Shown here: positions 21,568 through 30,220 of the stretch, in pieces
How the letters are laid out: every line of letters begins with the position of its first letter
Numbering within the stretch: the first letter of the stretch is position 1
NCBI GenBank assembly: GCA_964598245.1
Contig: CAZRAX010000002.1
Location: 1-45,463 of the forward strand
Reading direction: 5' to 3'
Length of the DNA stretch: 45,463 nt
Origin: JAACPR01 sp964598245
GTDB taxonomy: Bacteria; Patescibacteriota; Minisyncoccia; Phycocordibacterales; JAACPR01
Notes under the pieces: generated by a model
Told to the model about the DNA's origin: nothing
Databases searched by the model: none
The model's input: the letters and a program-made list of their open reading frames with translations, nothing else
Made by a program: the position numbers and the translations under genes

Positions 21568-21987
21568 ATGAGATATCAAGTACCACAATTTATAGAAGTA
21601 GAAGATCGTCTTTTTGGGCCACTAACCCTAAAGCAATTTCTTTATGTTGCTGGCGGAGCAGCAGCTGGATTTATTATTTGGTCTATTATTCCTATTAAAA
21701 TTATTGCTGTTATTATAGCTCTTCCTGTTGTTGCTTTTTTCCTGGCTTTAGCTTTTTACAAATATAATGGTCGTCCATTTGTTGTGACAGTTGAAAACTC
21801 TGTTAAATATTTCTTGGGTGACAAACTTTATATTTGGAAAAAAGAAGATAAAAAAATTGATCCCAATCAAACACCTGGAACAGATGTGTTTAGTACAGGC
21901 CTTGGGATTGGTGTTCCAAAACTTTCCGATAGTAATCTAAAAAAAATTTCCTTTGAATTAGATATTAATGAGAATTTAGAAGAATAA
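21568..21987 (+). CDS. PrgI-family (VirB3-like) protein
   Basis: 139 residues. It opens with MRYQVPQFIEVEDRLFGPLT, characteristic of the PrgI family, and has two adjacent membrane segments (about 28-46 and 49-67) followed by a short cytoplasmic tail. PrgI occurs in type IV secretion systems of Gram-positive conjugative elements and CPR, always next to a VirB4/TraC ATPase, and is the equivalent of VirB3. The next genes are exactly those. Confidence 0.9.
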   Translation: MRYQVPQFIEVEDRLFGPLTLKQFLYVAGGAAAGFIIWSIIPIKIIAVIIALPVVAFFLALAFYKYNGRPFVVTVENSVKYFLGDKLYIWKKEDKKIDPNQTPGTDVFSTGLGIGVPKLSDSNLKKISFELDINENLEE

Positions 21988-21989
21988 TT

Positions 21990-21998
21990 TGTTATAAT
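21990..21998 (+). promoter_or_regulatory. Internal extended -10 before the VirB4-N-like gene
   Basis: TGTTATAAT, 7 nt before ATG 22006, at the very end of the PrgI gene region. Confidence 0.55.
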
Positions 21999-22005
21999 AT
22001 TTAAA

Positions 22006-22626
22006 ATGTCAACAAAAGCAAGTCAAGAATTCATACCAATAAAAGAAGTCCGCGATGGAGTAATCATTTTGAAAGATGGTTCTATGCGAGCTATTGTTAT
22101 GACCTCTTCCCTAAACTTTGATTTAAAATCAATAGACGAACAAGAATCAATTATTTTTGAATTCCAAAACTTCTTAAACTCTTTAGATTTTAGTGTTCAA
22201 ATCAGCATTCAATCTAGAAGGCTAGACATTCGACCATATGTTTCAATGTTAGAAGATCGTCTAAAACAACAAACAAATGATCTAATGAAAGTTCAAATTA
22301 GAGAGTATATTCAATTTATTAGAACTTTTACTGAAAACACTAATATTATGACAAAAAGTTTCTTTATTGTTGTTCCTTATTCACCAGCTAAAATTAATGT
22401 TGGTAAGGGCGGTATTTTTAGCAAAAAAAACAAAGATCTTGAAAAACAAAAGATAGAAAATTTTGAAGAAAACAAAAGCCAATTAGAACAAAGACTAGCA
22501 ATTGTCGAGCAGGGAATTACTAGATCAGGAATTAGAGCCGCCAGATTAGGAACAGAAGAATCAATTGAAATTTTTTATAAGCTATTTAATCCGGGAGATG
22601 TCGAAAGACCAATACCGCAACAATAA
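22006..22626 (+). CDS. VirB4/TraC N-terminal-domain protein lacking the ATPase
   Basis: 206 residues. The sequence FIPIKEVRDGVIILKDGSMRAIVMTSS and the SIDEQESIIFEFQNFLNSL / VQISIQSRRLDI segments match the N-terminal (CagE/TraC-type) domain of VirB4-family ATPases, but the protein ends before any Walker motif. The full-length VirB4 homologue follows after 8 nt and has its own N-terminal domain, so this is a separate paralogue rather than a split gene. It may form mixed complexes with VirB4 at the inner membrane. Confidence 0.78.
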   Translation: MSTKASQEFIPIKEVRDGVIILKDGSMRAIVMTSSLNFDLKSIDEQESIIFEFQNFLNSLDFSVQISIQSRRLDIRPYVSMLEDRLKQQTNDLMKVQIREYIQFIRTFTENTNIMTKSFFIVVPYSPAKINVGKGGIFSKKNKDLEKQKIENFEENKSQLEQRLAIVEQGITRSGIRAARLGTEESIEIFYKLFNPGDVERPIPQQ

Positions 22627-22634
22627 TAAACAAT

Positions 22635-24521
22635 ATGGGAATTTTTAATTTTTTAAAAAAAGAAGATAAGACACCAGATATTACATCTTTTATGCCTCAA
22701 CAAATTTATGAGTCTGGTATTTTGGAATTAAAAGATGTTATTGCTCCTTCGGCTTTCAAGGTTTCTCCAAAAGAAATTAACCTTGGTGACAAGGTCGCCA
22801 GAAGTTTTTTTGTTATTTCTTATCCAAGATACTTAACTGAAAACTGGTTTTCTCCAATTATTAATCTTGAAAGAGTTTTTGACATTTCAATTTTTGTTCA
22901 CCCCATTGAAACCTCAACAATAATGAGAAAATTCCAAAAAAAGGTTGCAGAAATTCAAAGTCAAATTTCCACCAGGGAAGAAAAAGGTCTTGTTCGCGAC
23001 CCCAAACTTGATACAGCATACAGAGACCTTGAAACACTTAGAGACCAGCTTCAACAAGCACAAGAAAAAATCTTTGATGTTGGTATTTATATTACAATTT
23101 ATGCTGACAACAGCGATGAATTAGATAAATTTGAATCAGAAATGAAATCTATTTTAGAGTCTAAGTTAGTTTATGTAAAACCAGCAATTTTTCAACAAGA
23201 AGAAGGCTTTAAATCGGTTATACCACTAGCAACAGACTTATTAAATGTTCATTCAAAATTAAACTCTGAACCTCTTTCTTCTGTTTTTCCTTTTATTTCT
23301 TTTGAATTAACAGATGACAAGGGAATATTGTTTGGTATAAACAGGCACAATTCTGGATTAGTTTTGTTTGATAGGTTTAGTTTACCAAACTATAATTCAG
23401 TTGTTTTTGCAAAATCTGGTGCTGGTAAATCATACATGACAAAACTTGAAATTCTACGATCTCTAATGTTTGACGTTGATGTTATTGTTATTGACCCAGA
23501 AAGAGAATATGAACAAATGGCAGAAGTAACAGGTGGAAGATTTTTTAATATTTCTTTAACTTCAGAACACCATATTAATCCTTTTGATTTACCAAAAATT
23601 GGTGAAGATGAAGAGCCAGCAGATGTTTTACGATCAAATATCATAACACTAGTTGGACTATTTAGGGTTATGCTTGGTGGTCTTACGCCAGAAGAAGATT
23701 CTATTATTGATCGAGCAATTACTGAAACATACGCCCTAAAAGACATTACTCCTGAATCAGATTTTTCTAACGTTCAAGCACCTTTGTTGTCTGATTTTGA
23801 ACTTGTTTTAGGAGGAATTGAGGGCGCCGAAGGGTTGGTTCAAAAATTATCAAAATATACCAAAGGAACATGGTCTGGATTTATTAACAAACCAACCAAT
23901 GTTGATATTAATAAAAAATTCGTTGTCTTTTCTCTTCGTGATATGGAAGACGAATTAAAACAAGTGGCGACATATATTATCACCAACTATATTTGGACAG
24001 CAATTAGAAAAGAAAGAAAAAAGAGAATCATGGTTGTTGACGAGGCATGGTGGATGATGAAGTCAGATGACACAGCATCATTTTTGTTTGGTTTAGCCAA
24101 AAGAGGTCGTAAATATTACCTAGGAATTACTACTATTACTCAAGATGTTGAAGACTTTTTAAGATCCCCTTATGGTGGTCCAATTATTACCAACTCTTCT
24201 ATTCAAATGCTGATGAAACAGTCCCCATCATCAATTGGTTTAGTTCAAAAAACTTTTAATTTAACGGATTCTGAAAAGAATTTGTTACTTCAATCAGATG
24301 TCGGGGAAGGGATATTCTTTGCGGGGGCCAAGAGAGTTGCCTTAAAAGTTATTGCCTCATACACCGAAGATCAAATTATTACTTCTGACCCAGCCCAATT
24401 ACTATCAATTAAAAAAGCAAAACAAGAACTTCAACAAAAAAATCAATCTAACTCAAACGAAGAAGATTCTTATAACCAATCAAAACTTTCAGAGGCACAA
24501 AAAACTCTTAACGAGTTTTAG
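22635..24521 (+). CDS. VirB4/TraC-family type IV secretion ATPase
   Basis: 628 residues. An N-terminal CagE-type domain (about 1-220) precedes a RecA-like ATPase core: Walker A FAKSGAGKSYMT near 257-266, VIDPEREYEQMAE just after, Walker B RIMVVDEAWWMM near 463, and the motif GITTITQDVEDFL typical of VirB4/HerA-like ATPases. It powers substrate transfer or pilus assembly at the cytoplasmic side. No VirD4 coupling ATPase or relaxase is encoded in this window. A low-complexity Gln/Asn/Ser tail ends the protein. Confidence 0.93.
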   Translation: MGIFNFLKKEDKTPDITSFMPQQIYESGILELKDVIAPSAFKVSPKEINLGDKVARSFFVISYPRYLTENWFSPIINLERVFDISIFVHPIETSTIMRKFQKKVAEIQSQISTREEKGLVRDPKLDTAYRDLETLRDQLQQAQEKIFDVGIYITIYADNSDELDKFESEMKSILESKLVYVKPAIFQQEEGFKSVIPLATDLLNVHSKLNSEPLSSVFPFISFELTDDKGILFGINRHNSGLVLFDRFSLPNYNSVVFAKSGAGKSYMTKLEILRSLMFDVDVIVIDPEREYEQMAEVTGGRFFNISLTSEHHINPFDLPKIGEDEEPADVLRSNIITLVGLFRVMLGGLTPEEDSIIDRAITETYALKDITPESDFSNVQAPLLSDFELVLGGIEGAEGLVQKLSKYTKGTWSGFINKPTNVDINKKFVVFSLRDMEDELKQVATYIITNYIWTAIRKERKKRIMVVDEAWWMMKSDDTASFLFGLAKRGRKYYLGITTITQDVEDFLRSPYGGPIITNSSIQMLMKQSPSSIGLVQKTFNLTDSEKNLLLQSDVGEGIFFAGAKRVALKVIASYTEDQIITSDPAQLLSIKKAKQELQQKNQSNSNEEDSYNQSKLSEAQKTLNEF

Positions 24522-24524
24522 AAA

Positions 24525-24905
24525 ATGGAAAATCAAAAAATAAATTATCGAATAGGAAAAATTACGGGGTGGTTAATGATTTCTTGCGCCATCCTTTACG
24601 ATTTTTTAGAATTTAGCGTTGATTGGATACCCGTTCTTGGACAAGGTATTTCTTTTTTCATAGATTTTATTGCTATTTTGCATTTTTCTTTTTGGTTTAT
24701 TCTTTTGGGAGTTAATTTGATAAAACCACAAAATATTTTACGTTTTTGGACTCCACAAATAATAGAACTTTTACCAATTCCGCTAATAGATTTTTTCTTA
24801 ACCACCCTTGCTGTTTTTCTTACTATAAAAATGTCTAGGATCGAGGACCGGTTGGGAGTTGGCATTATTAAAAAACCAAAACCCAAATTAAGGCGCAGAA
24901 GTTAA
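24525..24905 (+). CDS. Small polytopic membrane protein of the secretion-like operon
   Basis: 126 residues with three or four hydrophobic segments (about 13-30, 37-65, 78-102) and a strongly basic C-terminus (KPKPKLRRRS). It starts 3 nt after the VirB4 gene. Not recognised; small hydrophobic proteins at this position are common in CPR type IV-like loci. Confidence 0.7.
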   Translation: MENQKINYRIGKITGWLMISCAILYDFLEFSVDWIPVLGQGISFFIDFIAILHFSFWFILLGVNLIKPQNILRFWTPQIIELLPIPLIDFFLTTLAVFLTIKMSRIEDRLGVGIIKKPKPKLRRRS

Positions 24906-24932
24906 TATGATTGATTACAAGATGAATAATTT

Positions 24933-24941
24933 TGATATAAT
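24933..24941 (+). promoter_or_regulatory. Extended -10 before the 24949 gene
   Basis: TGATATAAT, 7 nt before ATG 24949. It decides the start: the in-frame upstream ATG at 24907 precedes the promoter. Confidence 0.6.
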
Positions 24942-24948
24942 TAAAATA

Positions 24949-25956
24949 ATGAAAAAATATTTATTTTTAATAATAATTTTTTTAATATTACCACTAATAT
25001 TACCCCTGGGGGCGTCTTCTCAAACCCAAATAGAAGAACAGCTTTCAATTACTTTTTCACCACAATATCCTGGGCCAAATGAATTTGTTGATATTGATAT
25101 TAATAGCTATCAAACAGATTTAGACAAATCTGAAATTAGTTTTTATGTTAATGGTACATTTAATAGTGGTGGGGTAGGCGTTAAAAGTTTTTCTTTTTTA
25201 ACTGGTGAGGTTGGTGAGACATCAAACATTTTAATTAGAATTGATAAACCAAACGGATCAAGAACTGAAAAAAGATATTCGATAACACCAGGAGAAATAA
25301 ATTTATACTACGAACCACAAACCTATACACCACCATTTTACAAAGGACGATCAGAATTTAGTAATCAATCTGATTTAAAAATTTTTGCTTTGGCTAATTT
25401 TGTCGACAACCAGGGGAACGCAATACCCAAAAATGAAATCGTTTATACTTGGAAAATAAATGGTGAGATAAAGCAACGAGAATCTGGGGTTGGGAGAGAT
25501 GTTTATTATTACAGATCTAATTTAATTCCAGAACCAGTTCAAATTATTTTAGAAGCCTCTCCTATAAATTCACAACAAATCTCTAGAGTTTTTGGGTCTA
25601 TTACACCATCAGAACCGTTAATTTTAATCTATGAAAAAAATCCAATTTATGGGACAATTTTCAGTCAAGACATAAAAGAGGGTTCAATTTCTGGGAGAGA
25701 AGAAATAGAAGTAACTGCTATACCTTACTTTTTTGATGAAGATATTTTATCGATAGGAGAATTTGAGTGGTTTTTAAATGGAAAGGTTTCAGATTTTTTT
25801 GATCTAAATAATATTATTTTTAGAAGGGTTGATAATAATCCAAGTAATAACAATGTATCAGTTGAAATAATTAACCCAAGCAAGATTATGCAATCAAAAA
25901 AATATTCTTTTGACTTAAATTTTGATCAAAACAATGATAAATCTTTTGAATTTTAA
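24949..25956 (+). CDS. Exported protein with Ig-like repeats
   Basis: 335 residues starting at ATG 24949, just before the hydrophobic signal MKKYLFLIIIFLILPLILPL; the upstream in-frame ATG 24907 would add 14 residues ahead of the signal and is less likely. The mature part looks beta-rich, with segments like SITFSPQYPGPNEFVDIDI and YTWKINGEIKQ that recall PKD/Ig-like extracellular modules. No enzyme motif is seen. It lies between the small membrane protein and the VirB2-like gene and is probably a surface component of the same machine. Confidence 0.75.
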   Translation: MKKYLFLIIIFLILPLILPLGASSQTQIEEQLSITFSPQYPGPNEFVDIDINSYQTDLDKSEISFYVNGTFNSGGVGVKSFSFLTGEVGETSNILIRIDKPNGSRTEKRYSITPGEINLYYEPQTYTPPFYKGRSEFSNQSDLKIFALANFVDNQGNAIPKNEIVYTWKINGEIKQRESGVGRDVYYYRSNLIPEPVQIILEASPINSQQISRVFGSITPSEPLILIYEKNPIYGTIFSQDIKEGSISGREEIEVTAIPYFFDEDILSIGEFEWFLNGKVSDFFDLNNIIFRRVDNNPSNNNVSVEIINPSKIMQSKKYSFDLNFDQNNDKSFEF

Positions 25957-25958
25957 TT

Positions 25959-27641
25959 ATGGAAAAAAATACTAAAAAAACAATATTTTCTTTTTTCGTG
26001 ATAGGACTCTTTCTTTTATTTATTGCTGGTACATTTAATAATCAACCAGAAATAATTTCTGAATCTCAAAGAAGTTTATTGGTTGCACAATCATCATATC
26101 AACCCATCTCTGGTATCGAACTAAATGTTAATTCTGAAAAAACAGGTTTTGCTCAAATTTTAACAACAATTTTTGGTTGGGGAATTGCAATCGCAATTGT
26201 TTTGGCAATTTTAGTTATTGTTTGGGGTGGAATTCAATACATGACAACCGATGCTTTTAGTGAAAAGACTGACGGTAAGGAAAAAATCAAGGGGGCAGTT
26301 GGAGGATTAATTTTAGCTCTAGTCTCTTGGTTAATTTTAAATACAATAAATCCGAGAATTTTGGAAGATAATTTTTTAACAAAAACAAAAGAGGCAAATC
26401 AAAGTCAGTCTGGCACCCCCACAAACACCAGTGGCAGTGGTGCTACGGGGACACAAACCAGTCCAACCACAGGAACACCCGGACAAGATCTCCAAAACCC
26501 AACACAGGTTAAGCAGAATGCCTCTTCTGGTATTACTTTTGATCAAAACACCCAAGATTATATAGATAGCAATGGTTTAAAGACAAACACACTTAATACC
26601 ATAAATCATCTGGGTGACAGTATTGGTAGTTCTGAAAATCAAGTTGTTGTTTCTGCAGGAACAACAGATTCTTTTTCAATAAATTATTCTGATAATTCTG
26701 ACAGGAGTGATTCTATAGATAATTACTTTGTTGAAAGTTTTCAACAAGAATACGCAATTGATGGTGTAGAAGATATTCAAACAGAAACACCCTATGTTAT
26801 AACAATTGATGGTGTAGAAAATGAGGTTATAAAAAATAGTTCTGGTTGGTTTATCCAAACAACAGACTTTAACACCACAGGACAGGTCGCACCGCAAGAA
26901 ACGACAGAAGGGGCTGATGATGTCCAAACACCAGAAACACCACCAACAAACAGCAGTTTTACTCCAGAAAACACAAGTGAGGAGGATGGTGCACCAGAGA
27001 CACCAACAAACAACAGCCCTGAACCCGTCCAGAATCCAGAAGAAAACCAAGACCAAAGCCAGGGAGTCGATTCAGATAGTGACAAAGCAACACTTAGTGA
27101 AATAAAAAGTGAGAGTGATTTTATTATTAGGCAAGAATTGGCCTCTGAAAATATTTTTGTGGAAAACCAAGAAGCAAACTTGGTTAATCTTTCTGGTGAT
27201 TTAAAAAGTGTTTTAACTGAAATTAGAAATTTTTGTTGTGGACTTGTAACACTCAGTACCGGAGAAATAACATACGGAACATCTTTTAATGTTACAACAA
27301 TAGATTCAAGCCAAAATTCTTTTTTGATAGAAGGGGGGGTAGTTGATGAAAGAAATTATTCAAGCAGTAATTGGCGACCAATAACAGAAAATCTTTCTGA
27401 AAATTTATACCCAAACGAGTACTTAATTGGTTCTTCTAAAAAATGTTCTATTTTCAACCCCTTTTGTAATTTTTTTGGGAAAAATATAACAACAAATAAA
27501 AAGTATGAAAGCCTAGAAAAAAAGGGGGTCGATTACCGAGATCTAAAAAGCGGAGAAGTATACCGCGGTGAAATGTCCGGTGTTAATTTTGAAGCAACAT
27601 ATGGTGAAAACAGTTGGTTTATTCAAATAAAAAATGTTTAA
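25959..27641 (+). CDS. VirB2/TrbC-like protein with a long exported C-terminal extension
   Basis: 560 residues. A signal-like segment (about 10-25) is followed by the two closely spaced membrane segments of the TrbC/VirB2 pilin family: FGWGIAIAIVLAILVIVWGG (about 72-91) and GAVGGLILALVSWLI (about 112-126) joined by a short charged loop (SEKTDGKEKIKG). Ordinary VirB2 pilins end here at roughly 100-120 residues. This protein continues for another ~430 residues: a Thr/Ser/Gln/Pro-rich linker, then domains with Cys (FCCGLV, KKCSIFNPFCNFF). The fusion could tether a surface domain to a pilus subunit or mark a channel protein rather than a pilin. Neighbours VirB4, PrgI and VirB6-like support the family call. 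Confidence 0.78.
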   Translation: MEKNTKKTIFSFFVIGLFLLFIAGTFNNQPEIISESQRSLLVAQSSYQPISGIELNVNSEKTGFAQILTTIFGWGIAIAIVLAILVIVWGGIQYMTTDAFSEKTDGKEKIKGAVGGLILALVSWLILNTINPRILEDNFLTKTKEANQSQSGTPTNTSGSGATGTQTSPTTGTPGQDLQNPTQVKQNASSGITFDQNTQDYIDSNGLKTNTLNTINHLGDSIGSSENQVVVSAGTTDSFSINYSDNSDRSDSIDNYFVESFQQEYAIDGVEDIQTETPYVITIDGVENEVIKNSSGWFIQTTDFNTTGQVAPQETTEGADDVQTPETPPTNSSFTPENTSEEDGAPETPTNNSPEPVQNPEENQDQSQGVDSDSDKATLSEIKSESDFIIRQELASENIFVENQEANLVNLSGDLKSVLTEIRNFCCGLVTLSTGEITYGTSFNVTTIDSSQNSFLIEGGVVDERNYSSSNWRPITENLSENLYPNEYLIGSSKKCSIFNPFCNFFGKNITTNKKYESLEKKGVDYRDLKSGEVYRGEMSGVNFEATYGENSWFIQIKNV

Positions 27642-27643
27642 TT

Positions 27644-27652
27644 TGTTATAAT
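27644..27652 (+). promoter_or_regulatory. Extended -10 before the 27659 gene
   Basis: TGTTATAAT, 6 nt before ATG 27659. Confidence 0.6.
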
Positions 27653-27658
27653 TAAAAA

Positions 27659-28927
27659 ATGGATAAAAATACAGCAAAAAAAATTTTAATACTCGTTATT
27701 GTTCTGGCCGTTGGTGTTGTTTCATATTTTTTGTTTTTTCAAAACAATGAAAATGAGCCGGGGGGCGAGGTAACAATCCCAGATCAACCCAATAGTAACT
27801 TTTTCCCTGATTCAGAACCAATATCAGATACCGAACAAGAACACCCGCAATTACAAGAAAAATTTAATATTCCAGCACTAAGACAAATTTCTGAGAATCC
27901 TGTTTCTGGCTTTATCATTTTTGATAAAGAAACCGTCTTAGAAAAAAATAGTACCTCAACAGACGAAGAGTCGGTGGTATCAGAAACGGTTTATCGTTTT
28001 GTAAATAGGTCAAACGGTAACATTTTAGAGACAACTTCTAGAAACAGTACCATTAAAAGATTAACTAACGACACAATTCCCAAAACACAAAGGGCATATT
28101 TTAGTAATTCTGGGGATCATGTTGTTTATCAATATTTAAACGAAAACGATGTGGTGGAAACCATCTTTATTAGTCTTATTACCAAAGATGCCCCAGCAAC
28201 AACAAGTGATTCTTTTATTGAAATAAATAAAAACAAACTTCCAAGAAATATAGAAGATATTATTATTTCTAAAGAAAATAATGTTTTATACACAAGAGAG
28301 TCAGGAGGTTTTTTATCTGGTTTTTATTTTAATGTAGATAATTTTGTTAATCAACAAAAAATATTTGATTTAGAAAAAAAAGAATTGGTTTTTTCTTGGC
28401 TAGACAACAACAATTTTTATGCTGGAACCAAACCATCTCTTAACCAGAAAAATTATTTATTTAAATTAAGTATTAATGATAATGATTTAAAAATGGTTTC
28501 TGATTTTAATTCTGGTTTTAGTTATCTATTAAGCCCAGAAACAAATTCCATTTTGTATTCAGAAAACGAAGGTGGTTTAATTAATGTTTTCAAAAAAGAT
28601 CTTTCAACAAACGAGGTTGTTGATTTAAAAATTAGCACTATTGTTGATGAAAAGTGTGTTTGGTCAAAAAAAGAGGAGGACACTGCTTATTGCGCTGTGC
28701 CGCTCTTAACAATTGGTTTTGGTTATCCAAACATTTGGTATCAGGGTCAAGTTTCTTTTGTCGATTCTCTATACAAAATTGATACAAATTCTGGTGAAAA
28801 AACTGCCCTTACTGGTCTAAGCGGTGAATTTGATATAATTAATTTACAAGTTTCTGAAAATGATGAGTATCTTTCATTTATAAATAAAAAAGATTTAACT
28901 CTTTGGAGTCTAGATATTAAAAAATAA
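27659..28927 (+). CDS. Membrane-anchored beta-propeller-like protein
   Basis: 422 residues with one N-terminal membrane segment (about 9-27) and a large exported part. The outer part contains repeated patterns of the kind YFSNSGDHVVYQYL, SWLDNNNFYAGTKPS and LLSPETNSILYSENEGG, resembling blades of a beta-propeller (TolB/WD40-like), though I cannot count blades with confidence. No catalytic motif is seen. It ends the plus-strand operon and its stop codon directly abuts that of the convergent yidC. Confidence 0.75.
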   Translation: MDKNTAKKILILVIVLAVGVVSYFLFFQNNENEPGGEVTIPDQPNSNFFPDSEPISDTEQEHPQLQEKFNIPALRQISENPVSGFIIFDKETVLEKNSTSTDEESVVSETVYRFVNRSNGNILETTSRNSTIKRLTNDTIPKTQRAYFSNSGDHVVYQYLNENDVVETIFISLITKDAPATTSDSFIEINKNKLPRNIEDIIISKENNVLYTRESGGFLSGFYFNVDNFVNQQKIFDLEKKELVFSWLDNNNFYAGTKPSLNQKNYLFKLSINDNDLKMVSDFNSGFSYLLSPETNSILYSENEGGLINVFKKDLSTNEVVDLKISTIVDEKCVWSKKEEDTAYCAVPLLTIGFGYPNIWYQGQVSFVDSLYKIDTNSGEKTALTGLSGEFDIINLQVSENDEYLSFINKKDLTLWSLDIKK

Positions 28928-29662
28928 TTAATTGGGTTGTTTAACCACCTTTTTAATTGTCTTTTTTAAATAATACTCTTGGAAAATTGAAAAAACGTTG
29001 CTTGTTAATAAATAAAGAGCAACAATGGCACCAAAAGTATAAGACACAAATAATATAATTACGGGTAAAACATAAACCATTTGAGTTTGAACTTTTTTCA
29101 TAATATCTTCCATTGAACCCTCTTCGGGTTTCTCTTCTTTTTGAGATGAAGATAATAAAAGTTTTGTTTGTATGTACTGTGTCAGACCAACCAAAATAGC
29201 CAGCAGAACACTTTTGGATGTTAAATCAATGCCCAAGAAAAATGTGTTGACGGATTCTGGATATGGTATAAAAGAATAAATTAAATCAGGATTAATGTTT
29301 GGTAATCCTGCCTTAATAAACATATAGTAAAAACCAAAAAGTAGGGGAAGTTGTATAAACAACATTAAAATACCAGCAAAAGGTTTTATGTCATTTTCTC
29401 TGTATAACTTCATTGTTTGTTGAGCCATTTCCTGTGGGTTATCTTTGTATTTTTTTTTGAGCTCTTTCATTGGTCCTTGAATATCTTTCATTTTAATCTG
29501 GGTTTTAATCTGGCTTTTTGAAAGGGGGAAAATAACAAAACGAAAAAGAATAGTTAATATTATAATTGCCACACCAAGATTATTAGTTAAGAAGTCAACC
29601 AAAAAAATCAGGGAGTTATAGAATGGCCGAACCACAATATTTATAAATAATGAAGTAATCAT
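28928..29662 (-). CDS. yidC: Membrane protein insertase YidC/Oxa1
   Basis: 244 residues from ATG 29662, 4 nt after the rnpA stop; an in-frame TTG at 29677 would overlap rnpA and is less likely. It is the short Gram-positive/CPR form without the large periplasmic domain. Membrane segments are at about 15-50, with the hydrophilic Arg (RFVIFPLSKSQ), then the cytoplasmic hairpin (IKTQIKMKDIQGPMKELKKKY), GILMLFIQLPLLFGFYYMF and two C-terminal segments. YidC inserts and folds membrane proteins. The order rpmH-rnpA-yidC is classic next to dnaA. Confidence 0.95.
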   Translation of the reverse strand: MITSLFINIVVRPFYNSLIFLVDFLTNNLGVAIIILTILFRFVIFPLSKSQIKTQIKMKDIQGPMKELKKKYKDNPQEMAQQTMKLYRENDIKPFAGILMLFIQLPLLFGFYYMFIKAGLPNINPDLIYSFIPYPESVNTFFLGIDLTSKSVLLAILVGLTQYIQTKLLLSSSQKEEKPEEGSMEDIMKKVQTQMVYVLPVIILFVSYTFGAIVALYLLTSNVFSIFQEYYLKKTIKKVVKQPN

Positions 29663-29666
29663 AAAA

Positions 29667-29987
29667 TTATTTACCAATAATACACTTATTTAATAAATTA
29701 TCAAAATTTTTGAAATCCTTCTCTTGGGGATTTTTTTTCAACAAAACAATAATATCCTTATTTTCAATTTTTTGTTTTTTAATTGCTTCTGTTATCCTTC
29801 TTTTTAAAAAATGTCTTTTAACAGCACTGGGGATTGTTTTTTTTGAAATAATAATAGAAAATTTTGCTGTTTTTTCTTTTTTGTTTAGGCCTTTTATTAA
29901 AAAATTTTGATCTTGAATCAAAAAATTGGGATTTTTTAGTATCTTTTCAATTTCTTTTCTTTCAATTCTTTGTTTTTTTGAAAACAT
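29667..29987 (-). CDS. rnpA: Ribonuclease P protein component
   Basis: 106 residues, slightly short but complete. The basic RNP motif region AVKRHFLKRRITEAI (about 56-70) corresponds to the RNR signature (usually KRNR.KR), here with HF in place of NR, and FSIIISKK precedes it. The protein assists the RNase P RNA in maturing tRNA 5' ends. Its ATG overlaps the stop codon of rpmH (TAATG), so the two are translationally coupled. Confidence 0.92.
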   Translation of the reverse strand: MFSKKQRIERKEIEKILKNPNFLIQDQNFLIKGLNKKEKTAKFSIIISKKTIPSAVKRHFLKRRITEAIKKQKIENKDIIVLLKKNPQEKDFKNFDNLLNKCIIGK

Positions 29988-30121
29988 TAGACACCAAGTC
30001 TTTTTCTACCCTTTTTCCTCCTTAGGTTCAAGATTTTTTTACCAGCGGATGTTTTTGATCTTGTTCTAAATCCATGAGTTTTTAATCTTTTTCTTTTTTT
30101 GGGTTGATAGGTTATTGACAT
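29987..30121 (-). CDS. rpmH: Large ribosomal subunit protein L34
   Basis: 44 residues starting MSITYQPKKRKRLKTHGFRT and continuing with RSKTSAGKKILNLRRKKGRKRL, the universal L34 pattern (QPKxRKRxxxHGFRxRxxTxxGRxVLxxRRxKGRxxL). It is small enough to be missed by length filters. L34 is a late-assembling 50S protein. It is the first gene of the rpmH-rnpA-yidC operon and is divergent from dnaA. Confidence 0.97.
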   Translation of the reverse strand: MSITYQPKKRKRLKTHGFRTRSKTSAGKKILNLRRKKGRKRLGV

Positions 30122-30220
30122 ATTTTTTATTAACAGTTTATTAACATGTTTTTAACATAATTTGATTTTTTAATCAAGTTTTTATTTTTTGTTTTAGGTA
30201 TATAATGTTTATCACGTTTT
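30122..30220. promoter_or_regulatory. rpmH-dnaA divergent control region with 11-bp phased repeats
   Basis: TTAACA occurs at 30130, 30141 and 30152, exactly 11 bp apart, and the 9-mer TTATTAACA at 30127-30135 and 30138-30146 (7/9 to the DnaA box). A TATAAT (30201-30206) lies 14 nt before the dnaA ATG. The phasing suggests a protein bound on one helix face, possibly DnaA itself in autoregulation; this is inference. Confidence 0.5.
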
